This document shows positions 23,801 to 35,600 of a stretch of DNA of 64,000 nucleotides, one piece after another (positions within the stretch are counted from its first letter, which is position 1; the number at the start of each line of letters is the position of its first letter). Location: the NCBI GenBank assembly GCA_003024175.1, contig MDYQ01000464.1, positions 26,095 to 90,094 of the forward strand. Reading direction: 5' to 3'. Source of the DNA: Planoprotostelium fungivorum (Eukaryota; Evosea; Variosea; Cavosteliida; Cavosteliaceae). Below the pieces are notes generated by a model. The model worked only from the letters and a program-made list of their open reading frames with translations, searched no databases and was not told the DNA's origin. Both the position numbers and the translations under genes were made by a program.

Positions 23801-24079
23801 GCTCTCTCGTGGATACCTTCAACGGCAGCAGCGACAACACCCTGTTGGATCACTATGGACAGAAACCGATCCAGCCCACCATTGGAAAGGGTATCAGTCC
23901 ATCTCTGGCCCACACCAACAACAGGTAGAGACACGTCACATCATCATCTGACACGATGCATTAGAACGGCGAGTCAGATCGTCGATGGAACATCATCGGA
24001 CAGCGCCATCTCTTCCGCTGAACCTTCCAACTACCACCTCTTTGAGATGAAGGAGGTCAACGGGAAGACCAGAGAATAA
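17865..24079 (+). CDS. LRR receptor kinase with tyrosine-kinase-type catalytic motifs
   Basis: Signal peptide MVPLFVFLILASSIVEVDSQ, then a plant-type LRR cap (WNTGEDPCTWYGIHCSGG) and about twenty LRRs (for example INLSSNNLAGSIPRQI, LQTIDLSYNAISAL, LYLYGNRLEGTISPSI, LDVSFNSLTGNIPEEM). After a second cap region comes a single membrane helix (IGIAVGIIIAVFTLIIVGLV) and a kinase: VGSGAFGVVY, AVKMIK, LREVAILQGLRSHPNVV, HRDLAVRNILL, SDFGLSR and KWMAPESL. HRDLAxRN is the loop typical of tyrosine kinases, whereas TKL kinases usually have HRDLKxxN. All catalytic residues are present, so the kinase should be active. The Ser/Asn-rich tail ends EVNGKTRE, TGA at 24077-24079. The gene is broken by dozens of introns of 35-60 nt, many carrying TGACGTCA. 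Ligand unknown. Confidence 0.9.
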
Positions 24080-24158
24080 AGCAACAACGCACTTGACTTT
24101 CGTAACGTGGAAACTGCGAATCACCTCTAGAAAAGAAATGAAATGGTTAAGGTGGAGT

Positions 24159-24437
24159 TCAAGTAAGTGAGTAAGGGGCGTTGTATCTCTGAGGTGGAGG
24201 TTCAAGTAAATGGATACGATTTGGGCCTTTGGCATAACTTTGATGAGAAATCGAGATGATTGCAGAAAGGATGGATCCATCTCGACAGAGAGAACAGGTG
24301 GCAATGACATGCGGAGTAGAGCCTGTGCCGACGGGAGCATTACTGATACCGCTGTCGCGATCTGCAGAGAAGTTCGGATCTGAGAGAGAAAGTGTTCCAG
24401 TTGGCTTTGAAGCAGGATGGGTTGGTGTCTTCATCAT
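24159..24437 (-). CDS. Possible small hypothetical protein
   Basis: An uninterrupted 92-codon minus-strand frame, MMKTPTHPASKPTGTLSLSD to PPQRYNAPYSLT, in the 480-bp gap between the receptor kinase and the ankyrin gene. It would be convergent with the former and divergent from the latter. Ser/Pro-rich, no recognised domain. Could equally be chance; other frames here are also open. Confidence 0.25.
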   Translation of the reverse strand: MMKTPTHPASKPTGTLSLSDPNFSADRDSGISNAPVGTGSTPHVIATCSLCRDGSILSAIISISHQSYAKGPNRIHLLEPPPQRYNAPYSLT

Positions 24438-24560
24438 CCAGGTGATGAATTGACCCGAGACAGAAAGTTGGGGAGATCACAGACAACCAAAAGCACCGAA
24501 GATACTGGCCGCCCTTCAATCGACCACCGAGGGGGGATCGTTGTGAGCCAGCACCCTCAA

Positions 24561-26238
24561 ATGTTCGACACGATTGATCTCCTAACAGGTTATTTTGATG
24601 TATCTAGAATCGGCGTCGACCAGTTGAGATCCATTCTCTCTTATACCATCGGCGCTCCTCATCAGTGTGTACAGCATCTCCCTGATGATCTCATCCACTT
24701 CAGATGGAACACGTCCTCCAGAGGTTACGAAACGACACCTTCGCAAGTTCAGATGCAGATGTTGAAGGACTGGAAATCAATTCAGCTCGTCTCAAAACAA
24801 TGGAAGTCCACCTCTGACTTTCTTCTGTGCGCCAACATGAAAAGCAATTGGCCTATCCGAGAGGCCGCGAGGAGAGGTCTATCCATCGCTTTAGACAGGT
24901 GCACTTGTCATCCCACCATCGATCATCTCATCCGAATCAGATTACTGTCGATGCCATCGGTAGATCCAAAAGCAGAAGATCATTACACCGTACGGATCGC
25001 TTCTGCCTTAGGTCACACGGACATGGTTCGCATCCTCTTAAAACACACAGATCCCTCAGCACACAACCATTACGCCCTCCAATGGGCCTCGCACAACGGT
25101 CACATCGACATCGTCCAAGTGAGAACTCCACCTTTTATTTACATTTATTCTCTCAGATGCTGTGTGAAGACAAGAGAGTCAGCGTGAAGGCTTTGGACAA
25201 CAAGGCCATCAGGTGCGATGTCGTCGATCTTTCTCATGATGAGCTGACGCGATGACAGGATAGCCAGTAGAATGGGTAGAACTGATGTCTTACGATATCT
25301 TCTGAGATATCACGACATCAGTGTGTACGACTGTGACCACGAAGCTCTCCACAGCGCCGTAGCTTATCGCCATCACGGTGATTTTCCACCGTCTACAACG
25401 CGCCTGACGCTGGTAGATGCGGCCCTTCTTCTGATGGAGAAGTATGTCAGTCAGAACGGATGCTCAGAACAAATGTTGAGAAACAATAAGACAGAAGGTG
25501 ACATCAGGCAGACTCTATCCTGCGTTATTCGCTACGGTTGGAATGATGTCTTAACGCTCATGATGCGTTGTCACATGTTCTCTCCAGAAGGTGAGAAACT
25601 TGGATCCATACGATTTAAATTCAAATATATTGACGGTTATAGCCGTTACGGAATGTCTATGGACGGTACAACGGTGTGATACCTTATCCATCATGATTTC
25701 ACGGGATGATATCGACATCAATCACCGAATCGGAGGCATCACACCTCTCCTCCATTATATCGCGTTGAATCGCATCGATCTGGCCAAGGTGATGCCTGGA
25801 TGCATCGTCGATGTCTCACATCATCAGATGCTGTTGAACGACGATCGAATCGTTCCTGATCAAAGAGGGAATACCACCGTGATCGCTGCATTGGAGAGTG
25901 TGAGTGGTTCTGTGCAATAGACACCTAACACGGAGTAGGAGGATAAGGACATATTGACCGTGTTACTGCGGCATCCGAATTTAATCGTTGAATCGATGGT
26001 GTGGAACAAGAGACAGAAGGCCAGACTGAGACGGTGAGATGAGATCGGGTGGGATGATCGGCTGAAGGGTGTAGATTTCATTTCAGCGTGAAAGGAAACC
26101 GAATTATCAACAGAAGGCGGACGGTGGTGAGTCGAGTTGAGATGAAGAGATCCTGATCCTGCGATAGATGTGCAGGGTGATGTGATGATGAGGAAAATGG
26201 GGACCATCCATTTGTATAGACGTCGTGTACAGAAATAA
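24561..26238 (+). CDS. Ankyrin-repeat protein with N-terminal F-box-like segment
   Basis: Start MFDTIDLLTGYFDVSRIGVD; an in-frame ATG at 24417 is an alternative. An N-terminal stretch (SIQLVSKQWKSTSDFLLC) looks like the core of an F-box. Degenerate ankyrin repeats follow: HYTVRIASALGHTDMVRILL, HYALQWASHNGHIDIVQ, then after short introns IASRMGRTDVLRYLLRYHDI and GITPLLHYIALNRIDLAK. The frame passes RLRR; a 55-nt intron at about 26033 and another near 26104 keep it open to a basic tail (GTIHLYRRRVQK) and TAA at 26236, beside an AATAAAA poly(A)-like signal. Without those two introns it would stop at 26037. Function unknown; large ankyrin families are common in amoebozoans. Confidence 0.75.
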
Positions 26239-26488
26239 AAAGTATCGAGGAGATGTTGCACATCATTCCTTCGTCCCTTTCGATCCGATCACCTCCCATA
26301 CTCCGAGTCCAACGGTGACTCATCGGCGCGGTATCACGGAGCTAAATCGGCACGTGCTGCCGAGGTGAGTTGGTATCGGAAGGTCTGAGTCCCGCTGGCC
26401 TCCTTCCAGCACGCGGAAACTCGGAGATTCGGATGAACCCGAAATTTCTAGAAAGGTGGCAGACCAACACCAGCGCGACCCACTCATC

Positions 26489-28342
26489 ATGTCTCTCCGC
26501 TCTTCGAAGAAAAACAATTCGGCCAGCACACCTAAGGTGAGGAGCTGTTCGGAGGTGGTTGGAGCTCACGATTAATGAAATGGTAGGTCAGCAATGGCAC
26601 CCCCGAACACAAGGAGCCTGCCTCTCTATCGAATGGTGATTCTCCGTCGGATTCTGACCCTGCATCTCCCAATGAGAGCGAGGCCTCTAGACGTCGTCGT
26701 GAGGTATTCAAGAGAAGGTATGAGGGTGCCAGACGCTGTATAGAGAGACCTGATTCACATCCAGAAACTCAGCCATGGATTCTCACGCTAATTCTGATTT
26801 CGCACACAAGTGAGACCGTCAGAATCATCTTCTCCATTCCGTCTCGTTCACCTTCTGACACGACCTTCAGCGAGTACAGAGGATGGTTCAACTTGTTCGC
26901 CATCTGTCTAACTGTCTTCACTGTCTTCGCACAGTTCAACAACATCCTGAGCAAAGGTGATGTTCACTCCAACTCGCTCGCTCGCTGACCATCATTCCAG
27001 GAAGTCTTATCAACCTGAGAAGCATCTACGACATGTTTCTCGCCAGGTGAGATATCGATGATGATGGAGAGTGAATCGCACGTACGGATCCACTGAAGGA
27101 AACGATAGGTCCGATATGTTCCCCGCTTGGTTGAGCTTGTGTGCCGCCTCATTCATCTCCCCCACATTCGAGATGATGATCGCCAGAAAGTCCGTTCCTT
27201 ACTCCGTCATCAAGGTGAATGTCACATCATGATTCATCAAGAGTTTGCATCGTGACGGAGATCAGATCCTGCACATCATGTTACAGCTGCTCATCCTCAT
27301 CGGAGGCACTTGTGTCGCCATCGTGGCACACTGGCCTCTCGTTCCCACCATCTTCTACTTGTCAGAGGTTCTGATCATTTCGATGAAAATCCACTCTTAT
27401 TTCTGGGGTAACCGCGAACTACAACTCGCCGTCGAGAACAAAGAGCCTCCTTTCGGGTAAATTTCTCAGAAATTCTCGCGGAGCTGACTCGTTGTAGAAA
27501 CACGACGTGGCCTGAGAACGTGACGTACGGAAATTTCATCGATTTTCTCTTCGTTCCCACCGTGGTGTACGAACCAGAATACCCTCGCACAGAAAAGATC
27601 CGCATCCTCTATGTCATCGAGAAATTCTTCGCCTTCGCCGGACTCTGGACAGTGCTGGTGAGTCATCACGAGATCATCGACACCTCCGCGATGTCTAAAG
27701 ATGCACAGCACGTCGTCGTCAACACATACATCATCCCCGTCTTAGAGGTGCTGCCGAGCATCTCGATCGTCCAAGCCTTCTGTGATTTAGCCATTCCAAT
27801 GTTGTTGTCCGGCATTCTCATCTTTTACATCGTGTTCGATGTCTCCTGCAATGGATTCGCAGAATTGACGCGATTCGCGGATCGCGAATTCTACCAAGAC
27901 TGGTGGAACAGGTGTGTTATCCGACGAAATTTCGACTTACGTAGCGTAGTACCACCTTCGACGAATACGCCAGGAAGTGGAATCGACCGGTTCACATGTG
28001 GCTGCTGCGACACGTTTACATGGAGGGCCTCTCCACCTACAAATTAGACAAGAAGAAGGCCACCTTTGCAACTTTCCTCTTCTCGTCCATCATCCACGAA
28101 TATTTCATGTCGGTGTCGCTCCGTATGACCAGACCATGGTGAGACATGACGAGATGATGGAAGGTGATCGAGTCAGGTTGTTCATCCTACAGATGTCTCA
28201 GCTGCCTCTCGTTGCCATCTCTCGAACTCTTCACCTTCAGAACACGAGGGCGGGAAATGTTGTCTTCTGGTGCCAGATGCTGTTTGGATTACCCCTCCTG
28301 ACCATCTTGTACTGCAGAGAGTACTACGCCTCCATTCAATAA
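26489..28342 (+). CDS. DGAT1: Diacylglycerol O-acyltransferase 1 (MBOAT family)
   Basis: Integral ER acyltransferase making triacylglycerol from diacylglycerol and acyl-CoA. ATG at 26489 gives MSLRSSKKNNSASTPK and a Ser/Asp-rich cytosolic N-terminus. Membrane segments include FNLFAICLTVFTVF and MLQLLILIGGTCVAIVAHWP. The DGAT/SOAT region reads NVTYGNFIDFLFVPTVVYEP then YPRTEKIR, and the family signature ADREFYQDWWN joins over an intron to STTFDEYARKWNRPVHMWLL. The catalytic His lies in SSIIHEYFMSVSLRMTRPW. The end, MSQLPLVAISRTLHLQNTRA to LYCREYYASIQ, aligns better with DGAT1 than with sterol acyltransferases, though SOAT cannot be ruled out. About ten short introns. It converges on the SAP-domain gene with about 200 bp between stops. 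Confidence 0.88.
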
Positions 28343-28542
28343 TCTAAATAAATGTCCTCGTATCTCGTGCATCACGACCTTCGTCTCGGTATGGTAGGTG
28401 GAATGTCGTGTCATCATCGCAGATGCACGGTTCACGAGCGTCCCCGATCAGAGTTCTGTTCTGCAACGAATACATGTAGTCCAAAACTTGAAAGATCTCC
28501 CCTCTAGAATCTCTTTATGTTTGGCAGGATCTTTCCAAGATG

Positions 28543-29992
28543 TCATCGTAAGTGTTTGGCTGTGTCCGCATCATCCACGTCATCCTCAACGGCGAATTCT
28601 GGACAATTCTCAAGTGCACCCACATCCAGATCTGCATCAACTTTCCTGGTGGTAGCTCTCTTGTGGATGATTTGAGGTGAGCTGACTTCCTGATCTTGCA
28701 TCAGACGAATTCTTTCCATCACACAGTCACCTCCTCTCTCATTCTGTACCGAATGTGCGCTGCCCATCTCTCTGCTTGTCGTACCTCCTTGTTTTGCTCC
28801 CATTCATCATCGGACGTCACTTGGCTCTTCTTAAACTTCAACTCCTCTCGGTACCGTGCATTGCGGGCCCTCCTGTTGTCTTTTCCTCGTTTCGTCTCGG
28901 TGATGAACCACCTCCTCTGTATCTCATCCGACAGCATCTTTAGAAACTCTCTCTCTGAATTCTTTGAACCAGTCGCGTGGCAGTAGGCGCTCCAGGCGTT
29001 GAACTGTGTGATCTTAAGAAGTGAGATCATCTGAGCTCGTCGGTGCGTGTGGTGTCTGTGCCTCGAGTCCCCGTCGCCGAGCGCTTCATTAAAATGATCA
29101 ACGGTTCCCTTCATACTGTTATACATCTGTACATCGAGCGGAATCTATGCGTCATAAGTGAGGTACGATTGAGATCCTCACCTCTTTTTCATCGTTAGAG
29201 ATGTCTGGGTGTGGTAACCATCCGTGAGTGAAGTTGTGTTGAAGACATCCCATGATGGCGAACATCACATCATCAGGGATTTGTCTTAAACTTTTCAAGA
29301 CGGCAAACCAACAATCTCGTGACAGCATCTTCTTGATTGTTGGATTTCCTCTGATCCCTGTGATGATGAGCTTGATCAGACGTCTCATTTTGCAACCACA
29401 CCTGTGCTCCAATGTTCACAGACATCCTTCTGCGGTAGGAGACTCATCTCTATCCAAACAGCCCAACATGCCTCTAAAGCTGCACCTGTGAGTGGCCAGA
29501 ATGAAGTGCAATCGTTAAATCTGCTTGGACCGACAATCTCCACAAGAATAGTGTTCAGATGTTCAACAAGGAAGAGATCGACTCCCTGCCAATAGTATCT
29601 CCATAAATTGTATGGTGTCATCTTCACCCTGTCAGATGACATCAAGTGAGCTGTTCACCTCTCCGGTGAACAAAGTCCCAAATCTCGTCTGTTTGTTACT
29701 ATTTTGGGGCTTCTTCGATGGTGTTTCCGTCCCTCCATCAGTCTTCCTCTTCTTAGAGTGCACGAGCTCGTCTTGATGTGATGTGATGTTTGAGATGAGA
29801 TCGGGCTTGTTGCCAGAATGAGTCACTCCGCGTTCCACACAGGCGTTTCTCAAATCGGCCACCGTCATCTTCTTCAACTCATCGAGCAGAAAGACTGCTT
29901 CTGTTACAAGAGCTGTTGCGATTGATAACGTCACCTCTGTACGGATATGACGCAGGTACTTTGTCATCGTCAGGAGAAGAGAACGACATCAT
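28543..29992 (-). CDS. SAP-domain protein of unknown function
   Basis: ATG at 29992 (MMSFSSPDDDKVPASYPYR) splices through a 34-nt intron to a SAP domain, ELKKMTVADLRNACVERGVT followed by GNKPDLISNI, a helix-extension-helix fold that binds AT-rich DNA or chromatin. A Lys/Ser-rich linker (KKRKTDGGTETPSKKPQN) could be a nuclear signal. The larger remainder, with LVEHLNTILVEIVGPSRFND, NPTIKKMLSRDCWFAVLKSL and an Arg/Lys-rich helix (REELKFKKSQVTSDDEWEQN), ends VDDADTAKHLR, TGA at 28543. I do not recognise that part. Nuclear, nucleic-acid-linked role inferred from the SAP domain only. Confidence 0.7.
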
Positions 29993-30214
29993 ATCAGATC
30001 GCAATGACGATCTACTGGTTCAGAAACGATTCGAGTATGGGGAGAGAAACGACGAACGAAGACAGCGTATGGTTTTATCATAAAACCCGGCGTGGGCGCA
30101 CATCTACGTTTTTAAAACCCACATCAAGGAGTTAAGAGTTAATATGGTACGACATCTGCTTCAATTTCCGACTTGCCACGACTCAATCACATGATCATCT
30201 CGCGGCTGCATTAT

Positions 30215-33200
30215 CTATTTCTTCCCTTGTGTTCTTTTCAATTCGACGAGAAATCTCTTCAGCACTTCTTTGCCTTTGTATAAATTCTCCAATCGAATCC
30301 TCTCGTTCTCTAAATGAGCTCGATCTGATCCCTGCCCGATCGGCAGATGCAAAGCGGGGGCCACTGTCCTCGTGTCAATCATGTTGCATCATGTGATCTC
30401 GGTCGCATCGAACTCGACTCACTCAACGTCTTCTCTAGAAACGGCGTCACTGGGATCGTTCCACCTTCGCGAACGAACATGGGTGCGATTCCCCACTCTT
30501 GTTGAAGACATTTCGCGGCCATCTGATAATATCGATTGCTCCTGTCTCCCAACCACATGTCTCCCGTGTGCAATGCTTCGATCTGTTTCGCTGTGAGCTT
30601 GATTCTGCATCTTCTCTTCTCACTTCGACTTGGTTGCATGAGTTGAGAGCCGCGAACTTGTCTTGGATGTATTCAGTCGTCAGTCGGATGATGTTACAGA
30701 TGGACTGTGAAGGGACCAGACGGAGACAAATGCGTCCGGTTACCTGCGTGAAGGGTGAGATGAGAGATGATGAAAAGACTTGGTTGTACCCTGTTCGAGA
30801 TTACAGATGAGCCACCTCCACTGGAGCGGATGTGAACCACAGAGAGACTCGGGCTACACCATCTGATGATGCACATCAGATTAGATGATGAAGATGACCG
30901 ATGACGTGATGGTGTCTTCACGATGCGATGATCAGCTTACCTCTTGCGGCAGAGATCTGAAACATTATCGGCCTTGAGATCTCTGACCCCCTTCGACGTC
31001 TTGTACGCGTTCATGTCGAAGTCCAGCTGGGAGAACAACTTTTCCTCCTCCGTATCGATCTGCAGGACATCATCCATGAAACCTGAAGAATTCAACTTCT
31101 GTACGTCCCTCCTATCTTCTACTCACTCGGTATCTTTATGTTTCCGTGTCCATCTACTAATTGAGACAACAGATGTCTGTACGGTGTGAACGTCTTCCAT
31201 GTCTATATCTCATGACTCACGTCAGCTCATGAAACGGCTCGTGAAAGGCACCACCATCGATTCCGGTGTGTAAATCTCGATTGGGACCGGAGATACTGAT
31301 CTCCATGTCTATGACACCACGCATTCCGTAGATGAGACAGGGTCGGCTGTCACCTAACCACAAGGTGTTCATGATGAGGACGACGCTCGTTCCTTCGAAG
31401 AGTTGCAAATTGTCCAGAACACTCTCCTTCATCGGTCATCAGTCTACATGATCAATGATGATCACGATCAGTTCGGGATGTGATGATCGTGACGAGATGA
31501 TCGCGATCGTGATCGCGTGATGATCATCGTGACGATCGAGATGATGCTCACTCGAAATCCCTCCGAATCCGCCTCCTCTTCTCCCTCATACAGAAAGATA
31601 ACATTCACGTTCAATAGATCCTCCATCTGCAACTCCTTCACCGCCGCGACCGTCGCCACGATCGGTCCCTTGTCATCTGTGACACCCCTCCCGTAGTAAT
31701 ATCCATCTCTCCTGATCCATCATCAAATCTCACACGTTCAAGACGAATCATCATAAATCATCTCAACTTACCCGGTCAAAACGAAAGGATCCGTATCCCA
31801 GCCTTCCTTCTGGTTCGCGGGGACGACGTCGTAGTGTCCATAGATCGTAACCGTTGGATTGTCTGGGTTACTACCCAATCGACCGATGACGATGGGATTC
31901 TTACTTTCCTTGTCCTTCGCTGTGGATGGTTTCAACGGTGGAAGACGATCGTGTGACCACCTTGTACGAGCTTGACTTCTGCACCGATGTTCTGTAGGAT
32001 GGAGTAGAGATATTTTGCTCCTTTCCAGCATTCTGACTTCAAATTGGGATCCGTGCTCACTGTTCTCCCTCAGACAAATATTCTGAAATTTCAGTCACTT
32101 CACCTGTCCGCATGGATATGAATGTCGACAAAACGTCCAACATATTTCCTGGACATTTNACCGATGTTCTGTAGGATGGAGTAGAGATATTTTGCTCCTT
32201 TCCAGCATTCTGACTTTAAATTGGGATCCGTGCTCACTGTTCTCCCTCAGACGAAAATCCTCTGAAATTTCAGTCACTTCACCTGTCCGCATGGATATGA
32301 ATGTCGACAAAACGTCCAACATATTTCCTGGACATTTCGTGAGTCGATGTACAGTTGATGAGAGACTCACTCTGGCTCTGTATCTTGACTTCTTGTGCTG
32401 GCTCGCTGTGAATCTGTTGACCATCGTTGACTCTCCCGTTGCTCTTTGGTTGTGAATCATTCCAAAACTATTCCGAATTATTTCTCAGAAATATCTGGGA
32501 AATATGTTCACCTTGACGTGGGCACCTGATGAGAAGATGTATCCGTTGGTGTCTGCGTTGTAGATCATCGAATGACTGCTCTCTTCTTTCAACGCTCCCC
32601 TACAGATCCAATTATCTCGATTCCATATCTGTACGCATTTAGATCTATGTATAGACATCACGGTAGACATATCACGTGACCCACCTTGATAGATCTCTCA
32701 CTGGATGTGATGAGAGAATCAGGAGACAGACACATCGACAACAGATGTGAATCGTGAGCTTTCAAAGTCCTCGTGCAATTCATCGTGTCGACGTCCCACA
32801 CCTTCTTCACCGTCAGACGTGTAAATTTTCCCGCCAAAATTCTCGCCTTGACTGTACCGTTTGTATCGGCAGAGTAGAGAAAAGGAGAAGAAGGAGAAGA
32901 AGTGATGCAAGTGATTCCAGCTTGATGACCATTCAAACTATGTGTGCAGATTTCCCTCGAGATATCGTGAGCTCGTATGGTGCGATCGCCGCTGCCGCTG
33001 AATAAGATATCTTCTCCACGGCTGTTCTTGTGGACTAAGAGACTGAAAACGTAACCTCTGTGACCTTGTAGATGTGAGGATCTACAACCAGCCACAGATT
33101 CTCACCCGGTATCACTTTCACCTGAACATCGAATTAGCGACAATTACACGCGATCGATACGAAAATCAAAAAAAGGTTGGAATCACACCTTCTCTCGATC

Positions 33201-35204
33201 ACCAAAGGGTCCTATATCTGTCCTCTACAAATGCATCAGAATGATCCCCCCACATCGAAACCACGCTCACCTTGATCGTCGTGTCTTGATGTCCGGTAAA
33301 TAAGAATCGACCGTGGACGGCCATAGAGAAGATACCTCCCTTACTCAGCCCCCCTCCCTGCTGAATCGTCGTGATCCACTCCAACTTGTCTAAATCCCAG
33401 ACCTGATACGTTCAATGTCATTGCTTGAAAATCGTCTTCACCTTGACGTCAGAATCGGAACCTGCCGAGAAGAGTAATTTGTCGTGGATGACGAGGGAGA
33501 AGATGGTGCCGGTGTGCTTGCAGAGCGTCTTGATGCATCGGTAAGACGTGATATCCCATACCTGATCGAGTCAGAAGAAAGACGATGATGATGATGATGT
33601 GGTGATCGCGATCGTGAGATGTCGAGACGGTGATCTGATGATCGCGATCACCTTGATGGTGCGATCGGTCGATGCGGTGAACAAAAGTTGATTGTAGATC
33701 GTCATGGATACAACTCTGCCCGTGTGACCGGTCAGTTCATGCACGTAACTCAAGCTCCTCTCTTCATCTGCACTTCTCTCTCCATCTTCTTCTTGTTTTT
33801 CTTCTACGTGGCCGGTTCTGTCGTTCGTCAGGCGTTGGAAAAATGGCGGGAAAATCACTTCATGTCGATGTCGTTGTAGATGGATGAGAGGGCAGAGGAA
33901 GTAGATTCAACTCGTATGGACAGTGATCCGTCTGAATCGTTGATGGGATGCAATAAGACAGTCATGTCGGGTCTGATCATGATGAGATGGTTCGTGGGTA
34001 CAGGCTGTGAGAATCTCAATATCCATATCTTGAGGTGATGATCGCGAACATCATCGTGATCGTGATGATGTCCCAGATGGATGACCCACCATCCAATCTC
34101 CCGGGCTATCTGTGAGGGGTTCTGAAGATATGATGCCCGTTCGACTCTTCTTTTCCAAATGATACATGTGGTACTCTTGTTCACTATCGCTCATGAACCT
34201 GTCACCATCAGCATCATCGGACATCATCATATCGACATCATCGTCTTGCACGTTCCATATGAAATCCATTTTGGGAACTCACTTTGTCCCCGACGAGTAG
34301 TAAAGGGTGGCCGGTGTGGCGTCTGGCTTGTCCACGTATCTCGTGGCCACGACTGACATTCCATCGGTGACGGCTAAATTGAGAAGGGATGGCTCTTGTG
34401 CAGAGACTTCGCGGGTCAACTTGACGACGTGATCTAAAACACGAACGAGCTGATCGGATGTCAGATCATTCATCGCCGCCTGCATCATTACGAAATCACC
34501 TTCTCTGCCAATTCTTCGGGTGTATACTGTCTGTCCATGTTCTATGTGATGGTGAGAGATTGAAGAAAAGATGCACCTCACCTCGATTTGATTCAGAAAC
34601 AGAGCGAACATCAATTCGCTGTCTGTATTCCCTTGTATATTGTTGTACACCTTTGCGATCGTCAATCACGAATCTTCGATGGTGGTCGTTTTCATACATC
34701 GTCACTGAGGCCCTCTCTGGCTTTTCTACTGATCTTTCGAAAATCGCTGATGTTTCCGTTGTGCATGAAGAGATACCTCCCTGATGTCGTCAACAAGTAA
34801 ACTAAATGAAGAACACGAATCACCATATTGAAACGGATGACAATTCGATTCGGTGACCATCATGCCAGGGATCGCAGCTCTAACGTGGGCGACGATCAGG
34901 CGGCTCGATATGGTCTTTGCCAATCGGCTTAGATTCATATTATTCCATGCCGGTGTCACGCTCGTGTATACACAAGGTGTTCCCGACTAAAATGTATTCA
35001 GATGGAAAATGGATGATGATATACCTGTTCTCCGCTTGCATCGTCAGGTGGGTACCAACCAACTCCAAAACCGTCACCGTTAGTATTTCCTTGCAGTCTT
35101 TCCCTCGAGGCATATGATTGTGTGATGATGGATCTCGTCGGGTATGTCAGGAGGTCGGCCATGATGATCTCATCATCGCCTTTGTATATCATCAGTCGGC
35201 ACAT
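30215..35204 (-). CDS. Fused DUG3-DUG2: class II glutamine amidotransferase + WD40 + M20 peptidase
   Basis: Residues 1 to about 319 match yeast Dug3: MCRLMIYKGDD with Cys2 as nucleophile, GDGFGVGWYPP, HVRAAIPGMMVTESNCHPF, FMHNGNISDF, GNTDSELMFALFLNQIE, EPSLLNLAVTDG and SSEPLTDSPGDW joined by an intron to MPVPTNHLIM. The frame then meets a TGA (33857-33855), but this lies in a 41-nt GT...CAG segment (33858-33818). Removing it continues without a new ATG into six or so WD40 repeats (HELTGHTGRVVSM, VWDITSYRCIKTLCKHTGTI and others). These lead on to a Dug2-like M20 peptidase: RNMLDVLSTFISMRT|VS, TIYGHYDVVPAN, YYGRGVTDDKGPIV, FLYEGEEEADSEGF, FVREGGTIPVTPF, LHLPIGQGSDRAHLENERIR. In yeast the Dug2-Dug3 complex removes the gamma-glutamyl group of glutathione. 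Exons 1-8 sum to 959 nt, leaving two bases, exactly the phase needed. The allele duplication at 31983-32337 must be collapsed to read the M20 start. Confidence 0.85.
31983..32337. other. Assembly join: duplicated allelic segment around a single N
   Basis: A 176-bp block (31983-32158) and a 178-bp block (32160-32337) are almost the same, separated by one N at 32159. They differ at a few bases (for example GACTTCAAATT versus GACTTTAAATT and a small indel after CCCTCAGAC). Both contain the same exon-intron piece of the M20 domain. This is what a scaffold join leaves when the two ends are unmerged haplotypes; only one copy should be real. Confidence 0.9.
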
Positions 35205-35600
35205 CTTGCTGGCTGAACCGATCTAGAATCATCCGATGAATGTGATGACGCAACCAAAACAACGGCGAAATTGAGCCGAAAAAGAAACGAGCGAGAGACT
35301 ATAGCCACATCTACAGCCGTTTCTGTGTTGTGGCGGTTGGCACTTCAAGCTGTACAGCAGCGACAGCGCCTGCGGGGCATACGGAGTGGCGGGTGTCACT
35401 CGTTTGAGAATAGGTACAAGAAATATGAACCACACGCCACGCGACAAATCCGGGTTGCCTAACGATCCAATGCCCTGAGAGGTGGTGTGATACAAAGAGG
35501 ACTATACCGCGGGGCAGTAAAACACTTTATCGCTTGTTCTGGGTAAGGTCTGTAGCCAAGGCTCGTGTGAGGTTCTGCCTTGTAAGTGAAAAAAACATTT
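35205..35600. other. Intergenic upstream of the DUG fusion
   Basis: About 400 bp between the start of the DUG fusion and the end of the small membrane-protein frame. An 88-codon minus-strand frame here has no recognisable features. I looked for tRNA arms and found none convincing. Confidence 0.45.

Noticed and set aside
30215-32460. M20 domain as cytosolic dipeptidase CNDP2/Dug1
   Set aside because: The C-terminal QGSDRAHLENERIR form and the attached WD40 repeats match Dug2 rather than Dug1/CNDP2.
33855-33857. TGA taken as the end of a separate DUG3 gene
   Set aside because: It lies inside a 41-nt GT-AG segment of usual intron size, the downstream WD40 frame lacks its own start codon, and the spliced phase fits exactly.
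34480-34499. 20-nt intron in the amidotransferase part
   Set aside because: Too short; a 50-nt alternative ending at GATCAG before CTCGTTCG keeps the same phase and fits the usual intron size.
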